Below, piece by piece: positions 1 through 6,204 of a stretch of DNA of 6,204 nucleotides. The stretch comes from Spirochaetales bacterium (GTDB lineage: Bacteria; Spirochaetota; Spirochaetia; Sphaerochaetales; Sphaerochaetaceae). The DNA is taken from assembly GCA_017614625.1 (NCBI GenBank), contig JAGABK010000077.1, forward strand, positions 1-6,204, in the 5' to 3' direction. A program made the position numbers and the translations under genes. The notes under the pieces were generated by a model. The model was not told the origin of the DNA, did no database searches, and saw nothing but the letters and a program-made list of their open reading frames with translations. The stretch's first letter is position 1; each line of letters opens with the position of its first letter.

Positions 1-468
1 AACAAGATCGGCGGAGAGAACGGAATCGGAATCATCGACATAGTCGAGAACAGGCTCATCGGCATGAAGGACCGCGGAGTCTACGAGACGCCGGGCGGAA
101 CCATCCTCTACAAGGCGCACGAGCAGCTTGAGATGATCACGGTGGACAAGGAGGTCCTCCACGAGAAGCAGAAGCTGGCCGTCGACTACGCCGACCTGAT
201 CTACAACGGAAAGTGGTTCTCGCCGCTCCAGGAAGCCCTGACGGCGTTCGCCAACGAATCGAACAAGTACGTCACCGGCGACGTGAAGCTCAAGCTCTAC
301 AAGGGCAACATCATCCCCGCCGGAACGACATCGCCCTACTCGCTCTACTCCGAGAACCTGGTCACGTTCGGCGAAAGCGACTACGACCAGAAGCAGGCGG
401 AAGGCTTCATCAACCTCTGGGGTCTCCCGACCACGGTCCAGGCCCTCAGGGAACAGGGCAAGCTTTGA
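1..468 (+). CDS. argG: Argininosuccinate synthase, C-terminal part (5' end outside window)
   Basis: This enzyme uses ATP to join citrulline and aspartate into argininosuccinate, the next-to-last step of arginine synthesis, in the cytoplasm. Frame 1 is open from base 1 and stops with TGA at 466-468, giving 155 residues, so roughly the last two fifths of a usual ~400-residue bacterial ArgG are present. The visible part starts with a glycine-rich stretch (NKIGGENGIGIIDIVENR), followed by GMKDRGVYETPGGTIL (visible residues 21-36), a hallmark of the synthetase domain that contributes to citrulline binding. It ends with the family's C-terminal oligomerisation region, including the typical EGFINLWGLP (visible residues 135-144). 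The ATG at 64 is internal, because the family match runs on upstream of it. The gene lies 12 bases before argH, its natural partner, and its stop codon overlaps the argH ribosome binding site, which suggests co-transcription and perhaps translational coupling. No frameshift or damage is seen. Confidence 0.96.
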   Translation, partial: NKIGGENGIGIIDIVENRLIGMKDRGVYETPGGTILYKAHEQLEMITVDKEVLHEKQKLAVDYADLIYNGKWFSPLQEALTAFANESNKYVTGDVKLKLYKGNIIPAGTTSPYSLYSENLVTFGESDYDQKQAEGFINLWGLPTTVQALREQGKL

Positions 469-480
469 GGAGCGGGAAAG

Positions 481-1851
481 ATGGCTAAGATGTGGGCAGG
501 CAGGACCAGCGGAGAAGTCAACGGTCTTGCGGACAGCTTCAATTCCTCGATCGGATTCGACTGCAGGCTCTACAGGCAGGACATCACGGGAAGCATGGCA
601 CACGCAGCCATGCTTTCGCAGCAGGGAATAATATCCCAAAACGATGCGGATGCCATCATTTCCGCACTGGAACAGATCCTCAAGGACATCGAAAGCGGAG
701 CCCTTGAGATCGACCCCAAGGCCGAGGACATCCACATGTTCGTCGAGCAGGTCCTCACGCAGAGGATCGGGGAAGCCGGCAAGAAGCTCCATACGGCAAG
801 AAGCCGCAACGACCAGGTGGCCCTGGACATGAGGCTGTATCTCAGGGACCAGGCCGACTCCATCACCGCCTTGCTCAAGGCCCTGATAAAGGAGATCCGC
901 GACAAGGCCGTGGAGAACAAGACCGTCATCATGCCGGGCTACACGCACCTGCAGCACGCGCAGCCGGTCCTCTTCTCCCACTACATCCTGGCCTACGCCA
1001 TGATGTTCGTGCGCGACATCCAAAGGCTTGAGGACTGCCGCAGGAGGATCAACGTCAGCCCCATAGGAAGCTGCGCACTCGCCGGAACCACATACGATAC
1101 GGACAGGGAGTACGAGGCGGCGAAGCTCGGTTTCGACTCCATATGCCTGAACAGCCTTGACGGGGTCTCGGACAGGGACTTCTGCATAGAGTTCCTGGGC
1201 GCCATGTCCACGATCATGATGCACCTGAGCCGCCTGAGCGAGGAGCTGATCCTCTGGTCGAGCCAGGAGTTCGGATTCATTGAGATGAGCGACAGCTTCT
1301 CCACCGGATCCTCCATCATGCCGCAGAAGAAGAACCCGGACATGGCGGAGCTGTGCCGCGGAAAGACCGGAAGGGTCTACGGAGACCTGATGGGTCTTCT
1401 GACCACGCTCAAGGGCCTGCCGCTGGCATACAACAAGGACATGCAGGAGGACAAGGAAGGAGTCTTCGACGCCTGCGACACTGTGACGGTCTGCCTGCAG
1501 GTCTGCGCGCCCATGATAAAGACCATGAAGGTCAACGCCAAGGCCATGGCGGCCGCGGCGCAGAAGGGCTTCATGAACGCCACCGACCTTGCAGACTATC
1601 TGGTGAACAAGGGCCTGGCATTCAGGGATGCCTATAAGATTTCGGGCTCCATCGTCGCATGGTGCCTTCAGAACGGAAAGATCCTCGAGACGATGAGCCT
1701 TGAGGAATACAGCGCATTCAGCCCGCTTTTCGGCGCTGATGTATATGAGGCGATAAGCCTGGAGAACTGTGTGGCAAGGAGGATCTCCGCAGGAGGAACC
1801 TCCCTCGCATCGGTTGAGAAACAGATCGGATACCTCGGAGATTTCGTATGA
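481..1851 (+). CDS. argH: Argininosuccinate lyase
   Basis: This cytoplasmic enzyme splits argininosuccinate into arginine and fumarate, the last step of the pathway. The 456-residue product matches the usual ArgH length of about 460. It belongs to the fumarase/aspartase superfamily, which acts as homotetramers with active sites built from several subunits. Three conserved blocks are visible: KLHTARSRNDQVALDMRLY at about residues 102-120; GYTHLQHAQP at 153-162, with H156 as the likely general catalytic histidine; and the superfamily signature TGSSIMPQKKNPD at 275-287, whose serine pair 277-278 should include the catalytic base. The start at 481 is chosen because AGGAG at 468-472 sits 8 bases upstream; the second methionine (base 490) would be too far from it. 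The stop overlaps the start of argC (ATGA), a typical sign of translational coupling. All key residues I could check are present. Confidence 0.98.
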   Translation: MAKMWAGRTSGEVNGLADSFNSSIGFDCRLYRQDITGSMAHAAMLSQQGIISQNDADAIISALEQILKDIESGALEIDPKAEDIHMFVEQVLTQRIGEAGKKLHTARSRNDQVALDMRLYLRDQADSITALLKALIKEIRDKAVENKTVIMPGYTHLQHAQPVLFSHYILAYAMMFVRDIQRLEDCRRRINVSPIGSCALAGTTYDTDREYEAAKLGFDSICLNSLDGVSDRDFCIEFLGAMSTIMMHLSRLSEELILWSSQEFGFIEMSDSFSTGSSIMPQKKNPDMAELCRGKTGRVYGDLMGLLTTLKGLPLAYNKDMQEDKEGVFDACDTVTVCLQVCAPMIKTMKVNAKAMAAAAQKGFMNATDLADYLVNKGLAFRDAYKISGSIVAWCLQNGKILETMSLEEYSAFSPLFGADVYEAISLENCVARRISAGGTSLASVEKQIGYLGDFV

Positions 1852-2771
1852 AGAAAGTATTCATTGACGGCAGTGTCGGAACAACGGGACTGAGGATTTC
1901 AGGACGTCTCGCAAAGCGCGCGGACATCGAACTTGTCAGCCTTCCGGAGGAGTTCAGGAAGGATCCCGCGGCACGCAAGGACATCATCAACAGCTCGGAC
2001 ATCGTGTTCCTGTGCCTTCCCGACGACGCCGCGAGGGAGTCCGTCTCACTGGTCGAGAACCCCGATGTCTGCATAATCGACACGTCCACGGCCCACAGGA
2101 CCGCCGAAGGCTGGACCTACGGCTTCCCCGAGATCGGAAACAGGAAGCAGGAGGTCGCATCCTCAAAGAGGGTCGCCAATCCCGGCTGCCATGCAAGCGG
2201 CTTCATCTCGCTCGTTGCCCCGCTCGTGGAGCAGGGACTGCTGAAGAAGGACGTTGAGCTCACCTGCTTCTCGCTGACCGGCTACTCCGGCGGCGGAAAG
2301 AAGATGATCGCACAGTACGAGGACCCGGCGAGGGACGTCCTCCTGGACGCTCCCAGGCAGTACGGACTTACGCAGAAGCACAAGCATCTCCCCGAGATGG
2401 CCGCAATCTGCAAGATCGGGAAGGATCCGGTCTTCTGCCCCATCGTCGCCCCCTACTACAGCGGCATGCAGGTCACAGTACCGGTTTTCGGCGACATGAC
2501 AAAAGCAGGAATCGAAGAAATCGCCCAGGCCTTCGCAGATTACTACAAGGGACCGGTGGTCAAGTACGTTCCGGCCCTGGACGAGGGCGGATTCCTCTCG
2601 GGCGGACTGTACTCGGGCCATGACGGAATGGCCATCAGCGTCTTCGGCAACGACGACAGGATCCTTCTGACATCGACATTCGACAATCTCGGAAAAGGCG
2701 CCTCAGGTGCCGCCATACAGAACATGAACATCATCATGGGGGTGGACGAGACGACAGGTCTCGAACTATAG
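1848..2771 (+). CDS. argC: N-acetyl-gamma-glutamyl-phosphate reductase, type 2 (short form)
   Basis: This enzyme reduces N-acetyl-glutamyl-5-phosphate with NADPH to N-acetylglutamate semialdehyde, the third step of ornithine synthesis via acetylated intermediates. The 307-residue protein is shorter than the common ArgC (about 345) and reads like the separate type 2 class. The N-terminus has a Rossmann dinucleotide-binding loop (DGSVGTTGLRI, residues 7-17). DTSTAHRT at 78-85 and YGFPE at 91-95 are typical. The catalytic cysteine is C114 in ANPGCHASG, and H180 in KHKHLPEM (177-184) is the likely catalytic histidine. GYSGGGKKMIAQYE (145-158) is another strongly conserved block. The ATG at 1848 overlaps the argH stop and has GGAG at 1837-1840, 7 bases upstream. 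The gene feeds directly on the product of the next gene, argB. The assignment to type 2 is from remembered family features and was not searched. Confidence 0.95.
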   Translation: MKKVFIDGSVGTTGLRISGRLAKRADIELVSLPEEFRKDPAARKDIINSSDIVFLCLPDDAARESVSLVENPDVCIIDTSTAHRTAEGWTYGFPEIGNRKQEVASSKRVANPGCHASGFISLVAPLVEQGLLKKDVELTCFSLTGYSGGGKKMIAQYEDPARDVLLDAPRQYGLTQKHKHLPEMAAICKIGKDPVFCPIVAPYYSGMQVTVPVFGDMTKAGIEEIAQAFADYYKGPVVKYVPALDEGGFLSGGLYSGHDGMAISVFGNDDRILLTSTFDNLGKGASGAAIQNMNIIMGVDETTGLEL

Positions 2772-2779
2772 GAGAGAAC

Positions 2780-3643
2780 ATGCAGATTTCGTTTTCAAAC
2801 GCGGAAAGGGCCGAGGTCCTTACACAGGCCCTCCCCTATATCAAGAGGTATGTGGGAAAGACCGTCGTGGTCAAATACGGCGGCAACGCCATGATCAACC
2901 CTGACCTCAAGCAGCAGGTCATGGACGACATCGTCCTTCTGTGGCTGATCGGCGTCAAGGTCGTCCTGGTCCACGGAGGAGGTCCTGAGATCACGAGCAT
3001 GATGGACAAGCTGGGCAAGAAGCCGGAGTTCATCGACGGACTGCGCGTGACCGACAAGGAAACCGTGGACATCGTCCAGATGGTCCTTGCCGGAAAGGTC
3101 AACAAGAGCCTTGTCACCATGCTCGAGAAGCGCGGCGGCAATGCCATAGGGCTGTGTGGCATGGACGGCAAGCTCATCGAGGCCGAGATGAAGAACGAGA
3201 AGCTCGGCTACGTGGGAGAGATCACCAGGATCAACATAGGCCCGGTCAAGGACATCCTCGAGAAGGGCTACATCCCGGTGATCTCCACGCTGGGCTGCGA
3301 CAAGGAAGGCAACGCGTACAACATCAACGCGGACACCGCCGCGGCGCACATCGCAGGAGCCCTGGGATCGGAGAGGTTCATCCTCATGACGGACATCGCA
3401 GGAATCCTTAAGGACAAGAACGACCCGTCGACCCTGATCCCGGAAATCTCGCTTTCAGAGGTGGACGAGCTGTTCTCCTCCGGAATCATCTCCGCGGGAA
3501 TGATCCCCAAGGTGCAGTGCTGCGTGACCGCCATCAAGGCAGGAGTGAAGAATGTCGTAATCATGGACGGCAGGGTGCCCCACTCCATCCTCATGGAGCT
3601 GCTGACCAACGAAGGCGCCGGAACCCTGGTCAAGGGTGAATGA
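2780..3643 (+). CDS. argB: Acetylglutamate kinase, arginine-sensitive class
   Basis: This enzyme phosphorylates the gamma-carboxylate of N-acetylglutamate with ATP, often the controlled step of arginine synthesis. The 287-residue product has the amino acid kinase fold: KYGGNAM at 32-38 with K32 contacting phosphates, VHGGGPEI at 64-71, the GLRVTD substrate loop at 87-92 with R89, NINADTAAAH at 181-190 with D185 as the organising aspartate, and GMIPK at 240-244 with K244 as the second catalytic lysine. Compared with the ~258-residue E. coli enzyme it has about 24 extra N-terminal residues (including LTQALPYIKRYVGK). In the hexameric enzymes of Pseudomonas and Thermotoga this N-terminal helix links dimers and helps form the arginine site. 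The C-terminal run from SAG(M) to DGRVPHSILMELLTNEGAGT (about 238-282) also fits that class, so inhibition by arginine is inferred. AGGAG at 2770-2774 overlaps the argC stop and lies 5 bases before the ATG. Confidence 0.97.
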   Translation: MQISFSNAERAEVLTQALPYIKRYVGKTVVVKYGGNAMINPDLKQQVMDDIVLLWLIGVKVVLVHGGGPEITSMMDKLGKKPEFIDGLRVTDKETVDIVQMVLAGKVNKSLVTMLEKRGGNAIGLCGMDGKLIEAEMKNEKLGYVGEITRINIGPVKDILEKGYIPVISTLGCDKEGNAYNINADTAAAHIAGALGSERFILMTDIAGILKDKNDPSTLIPEISLSEVDELFSSGIISAGMIPKVQCCVTAIKAGVKNVVIMDGRVPHSILMELLTNEGAGTLVKGE

Positions 3644-3660
3644 GACCCGGACGGAACAAA

Positions 3661-3665
3661 AGGAG
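3661..3665 (+). promoter_or_regulatory. Ribosome binding site that sets the argD start
   Basis: AGGAG, within AAAAGGAGAGG, lies 6 bases before the ATG at 3672. The same reading frame is open back to a GTG at 3636 that overlaps the end of argB, but the bases just before that GTG have no comparable purine-rich site. The extra 12 residues (MNETRTEQKERN) also look like a translated leader, not conserved protein. This supports the ATG at 3672. Confidence 0.85.
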
Positions 3666-3671
3666 AGGAAC

Positions 3672-4832
3672 ATGAACACCAAGGAACTGGACAAGGAATA
3701 CGTGGCCGGAACATACAAGCGCTTCCCGGTCGAGATCGTCAGCGGAAAAGGGTCCGTGGTCTGTGATCCGGACGGGAAACAGTACATAGACATGGGCAGC
3801 GGAATCGGCGTCACCGCGTTCGGAATCGCCGACGACCAGTGGAAGGCGGCCGTGACCGAGCAGCTCGGCAAGGTCCAGCACATGTCCAACCTCTACTACA
3901 CACAGCCGTGCGCGGTCCTGGCAAAGATGCTATGCGAGAAAACGGGAATGAGCAAGGTCTTCTTCTCCAACTCGGGAGCCGAGGCCAACGAGTGCGCCAT
4001 CAAGGTCGGAAGGAAGTACGCGTCGGACAAGTACGGAGCCGGACGCAGCACAGTCATCACCCTTGAGAACAGCTTCCACGGAAGGACCCTCACTACCCTC
4101 GCCGCCACGGGCCAGGAGCACTACCACGAGCTCTTCCAGCCTCTCACGCCCGGTTTCGTAAGCGTTCCCGCCAACGATTTCGCGGCCCTTGAGAAAGCTG
4201 CCAGGGAATACAACGCCGCGGCTGTCATGGTCGAGTGCATCCAGGGCGAAGGCGGAGTCATTCCCCTTGAGGCCGACTATGTGAAGGCCGTTCGCGAGTT
4301 CACCGAGAAGAACGACATGATCATGATCGTGGACGAGGTCCAGACAGGAAACGGAAGGACAGGCCAGCTGTACTCCTACATGAACTTCGGAATCGTCCCT
4401 GACGTGGTGTCCACGGCCAAGGGCCTCGGCGGAGGACTTCCCCTCGGAGCCACGCTGATCTCCGACAAGTGCAAGAACGTCCTGGGCTTCGGCGACCACG
4501 GCTCGACATTCGGAGGCAACCCGGTCAGCTGCGCAGGTGCCGTGAGCATCCTGGGCCGCATCGACGACGCCCTGCTGGCCTCGGTGCGCGAGAAGAGCGC
4601 ATGGCTGGTCAAGACCTTCACCGGAGCCCCCGGAATCGAGAGCATCAGCGGCATGGGCTTCATGCTGGGACTCAAGACCACAAAGCCCGCAGGCGACGTG
4701 GTGGCCAAATGCATGGAGAACGGAGTCCTGTGCCTCACAGCCAAGGACAAGGTCAGGCTCCTGCCGGCCCTGAACATCCCCATGGACGTCCTGGAGAAGG
4801 CTGCGGACATCATCAAGGCCGCATGCGTGTGA
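3672..4832 (+). CDS. argD: Acetylornithine aminotransferase
   Basis: This PLP enzyme transfers an amino group from glutamate to N-acetylglutamate semialdehyde to form N-acetylornithine. In many bacteria the same protein also serves as succinyldiaminopimelate aminotransferase in lysine synthesis, which cannot be settled here. The 386-residue protein is a class III (ornithine-type) aminotransferase of normal length. Visible landmarks are YVAGTYKRFPVEIVSGKG near the N-terminus, FFSNSGAEANE at 97-107 (cofactor phosphate loop), HGRT shortly after it, VDEVQTGNGRTG with D221 binding the pyridine nitrogen, STAKGLGGGLPLGA with K250 as the Schiff-base lysine, and GSTFGGNPVSCAGA. The start at 3672 is chosen from its ribosome binding site; a GTG at 3636 in the same frame would add 12 residues. 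It is the last gene of the operon, 28 bases after argB and followed directly by a terminator. Position next to argC and argB makes argD more likely than another class III aminotransferase. Confidence 0.96.
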   Translation: MNTKELDKEYVAGTYKRFPVEIVSGKGSVVCDPDGKQYIDMGSGIGVTAFGIADDQWKAAVTEQLGKVQHMSNLYYTQPCAVLAKMLCEKTGMSKVFFSNSGAEANECAIKVGRKYASDKYGAGRSTVITLENSFHGRTLTTLAATGQEHYHELFQPLTPGFVSVPANDFAALEKAAREYNAAAVMVECIQGEGGVIPLEADYVKAVREFTEKNDMIMIVDEVQTGNGRTGQLYSYMNFGIVPDVVSTAKGLGGGLPLGATLISDKCKNVLGFGDHGSTFGGNPVSCAGAVSILGRIDDALLASVREKSAWLVKTFTGAPGIESISGMGFMLGLKTTKPAGDVVAKCMENGVLCLTAKDKVRLLPALNIPMDVLEKAADIIKAACV

Positions 4833-4863
4833 AAAGAAGATCGTAAGTCATACTGAGAAACGG

Positions 4864-4895
4864 AAGAAGGCCGGAGCGGATCCGGCCTTCTTTTT
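4864..4895 (+). terminator. Intrinsic terminator of the arg operon, perhaps bidirectional
   Basis: A perfect 12-bp stem pairs 4864-4875 with 4881-4892 around a 5-base loop (GCGGA). The core is GC-rich (GGCCGG/CCGGCC), and the right arm runs straight into a T tract ending at 4895. It begins 31 bases after the argD stop, the standard layout for Rho-independent termination of the + strand operon. Read on the - strand, the hairpin lies about 30 bases past the symporter stop but is followed only by an interrupted T-rich run (CCGTTTCTC), so termination in that direction is plausible but weaker. The rest of the 92-base intergenic gap holds nothing I can recognise. Confidence 0.93.
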
Positions 4896-4924
4896 GTAAG
4901 GACTCATTACCAACGAAGCTATCT

Positions 4925-6204
4925 TCAGGCTTCTTCTGAACTTAAGACATCGGTGATCGGTGCCAGGACCTTCTTGTCGTAGCAGGAGAACACGTTGTCC
5001 ACATCCTCCTTGGAAGGGGCTTTGGTAAGCGCGCTTACAATGGGGACGATGACCATTCCGCCGAGCATCGCGAAGGCTCCGCAGTTGATCGGGCTCTGCA
5101 GGACCGCCGGGAACGAGCTCTTGAAGAACATGTTGGCGAGCATCAGCACGGAGCCCCAGATGAAGCAGGCGATGCAGGAGGCCTTGGTGGTCCTCTTCCA
5201 GTACAGGCTGTACAGGAACGGGGCCAGGAAGGATCCGGCCAGGGCTCCCCACGAGAGACCCATGAGCTGGGCGATGAAGGTCACGTTCTTCTTGTACTGG
5301 ACGATGGCTATGACCGCCGAAATCAGGATGAACACCGCGATGAATATCCTGATTATGGGCAGGTTCTTCTTCTCGTCGCGCTTGTTTCCCATGAAGACCG
5401 GGTCGATGAAGTCCAGCGTCAGCGTTGAGCTGGAGGCAAGGACCAGGGACGACAGGGTCGACATAGAGGCCGAAAGCACCAGGACCAGGGCCACGCCGAA
5501 GACCGCCGGCGAAAGCTTGGCGAGCATGGCAGGGATGATGGCGTCGAAGCCTTCGGAAGCCACGTTTACATCGAACAGTCTTCCGAAACCGCCCAGGAAG
5601 TAGCATCCGCCCGCAACGACGATGGCGAAGACCGTGGAGATGACCGTTCCCTTGTGGATGTCGTTCTCGCTCTTGATGGCGTAGAACTTCTGGACCATCT
5701 GGGGCAGGCCCCAGGTTCCGAGGGACGTGAGGATCACGACGCACAGCAGGCTGAACGGATCAGGTCCGAAGAACGATGCGAACACGCCGGGCGTATTGGA
5801 AACGGACGGGTCGCTCACCAGGGCCAGGGCGTTGACCGAGCCGAGGAAGCCTCCGTTGATCTTCAGCACCGATGCGATGATGGCTACGATTCCCACGAGC
5901 ATTATCATGCCCTGGATGAAATCGTTGATCGCAGTGGCCATGTATCCGCCTGCTATGACATAGACAGCTGTAAGGACACCCATGACGGCGATGCAGACCG
6001 TGTAGTCGACGTTGAAGCCCATTCCGAACAGACGGCTAAGACCGTTGTACAGCGATGCCGTGTACGGGATGAGGAACAAGAATATTATTATAGAGGATAT
6101 GAGTTTGAGGGCCTTGCTGTTGAAGCGGCTCTCGAAGAACTGCGGCATGGTGGCCGATTTCAGGTGCTGGGTCATGATCCTGGTCCTTCTGCCGAGGATC
6201 GTCC
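4925..6204 (-). CDS. Sodium:solute symporter (SSS/PutP-PanF family), N-terminus outside window
   Basis: This is an inner-membrane protein expected to couple sodium entry to uptake of a small solute. The frame reads through the window edge, adding TILGRRTRI before the methionine at base 6175. That methionine is therefore probably internal, and the first two or so membrane segments of a ~13-segment protein are missing. Counting from it, about ten hydrophobic segments are visible, roughly at residues 26-44, 58-77, 88-104, 140-160, 177-196, 222-245, 273-292, 303-323, 334-350 and 362-382. The family features are TMPQFFESRFNS (9-20), the segment GTWGLPQMVQKFYAIKS (153-169), and SASMSTLSS (235-243), where S239/T240 match the Na+-binding Ser-Thr of PutP. 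A polar C-terminal tail ends in VLSSEEA. The transported solute is unknown. The gene converges on the arg operon and must have its own promoter beyond the window. Confidence 0.9.
   Translation of the reverse strand, partial: TILGRRTRIMTQHLKSATMPQFFESRFNSKALKLISSIIIFLFLIPYTASLYNGLSRLFGMGFNVDYTVCIAVMGVLTAVYVIAGGYMATAINDFIQGMIMLVGIVAIIASVLKINGGFLGSVNALALVSDPSVSNTPGVFASFFGPDPFSLLCVVILTSLGTWGLPQMVQKFYAIKSENDIHKGTVISTVFAIVVAGGCYFLGGFGRLFDVNVASEGFDAIIPAMLAKLSPAVFGVALVLVLSASMSTLSSLVLASSSTLTLDFIDPVFMGNKRDEKKNLPIIRIFIAVFILISAVIAIVQYKKNVTFIAQLMGLSWGALAGSFLAPFLYSLYWKRTTKASCIACFIWGSVLMLANMFFKSSFPAVLQSPINCGAFAMLGGMVIVPIVSALTKAPSKEDVDNVFSCYDKKVLAPITDVLSSEEA

Noticed and set aside
64..468. A complete small gene beginning at ATG 64
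   Set aside because: The same frame is open to base 1 and encodes conserved ArgG sequence upstream of this ATG, so the gene is cut by the window edge.
2795..3349. A 184-codon open frame antisense to argB
   Set aside because: It lies wholly inside argB, has a repetitive Asp/His/Val/Leu-rich composition expected from reading argB codons backwards, and shows no recognisable domain.
3636..3671. A GTG start for argD giving 398 residues
   Set aside because: It has no good ribosome binding site and adds a polar, unconserved leader, while the ATG at 3672 has AGGAG at ideal distance.
1..4832. An ArgR operator, promoter, T-box or riboswitch for the operon
   Set aside because: No convincing ARG-box palindrome, promoter or leader is visible between the genes; the operon's control region must lie upstream of the window.
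4995..5603. A 202-codon + strand open frame opposite the symporter
   Set aside because: It is antisense to conserved membrane segments of the symporter, and its translation shows no family motif.
4848..5744. A 298-codon open frame on the - strand within the symporter region
   Set aside because: It overlaps the well-supported symporter in another frame, its translation is rich in Arg, His, Gly and Pro without family motifs, and it runs through the terminator hairpin. It is a shadow of GC-rich codon use.

Overview
The window holds most of an arginine biosynthesis operon on the + strand and, converging on it, part of a sodium:solute symporter gene on the - strand. I see no mobile element, CRISPR array, RNA gene or unknown system. 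By eye the DNA is fairly GC-rich, with many AGG arginine codons, GGA glycine codons and C/G-ending third positions in every gene, so the window looks compositionally uniform and shows no sign of recent transfer. Strong purine-rich Shine-Dalgarno sites before each gene and a hairpin-plus-U-tract terminator point to a bacterium. From memory, the ArgH and type 2 ArgC sequences resemble those of anaerobic Clostridia-like Firmicutes. That placement is tentative and was not tested by a search.

Layout: bases 1-468 are the 3' end of argG (argininosuccinate synthase), whose start lies outside the window. Then come argH (481-1851), argC of the short type 2 class (1848-2771, overlapping argH by 4 bases), argB (2780-3643) and argD (3672-4832). 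Gaps between genes are 12, -4, 8 and 28 bases, and every start has its own ribosome binding site, so this is almost certainly one transcript. A strong intrinsic terminator at 4864-4895 closes the operon. From 4925 to the window end, on the - strand, lies the C-terminal part of a symporter of the SSS (PutP/PanF) family. Its N-terminus is beyond base 6204.

Function: ArgB phosphorylates N-acetylglutamate, ArgC reduces the acyl phosphate to the semialdehyde, and ArgD transaminates it to N-acetylornithine. After deacetylation and carbamoylation by enzymes not encoded here, ArgG and ArgH turn citrulline and aspartate into arginine and fumarate. The genes for acetylation/deacetylation (argJ, or argA/argE) and ornithine carbamoyltransferase (argF) are absent from the window and must lie elsewhere if the pathway is complete. 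ArgB has the features of the arginine-inhibited hexameric class, so feedback control probably acts there. The symporter is transcribed separately and its link to arginine is unproven.
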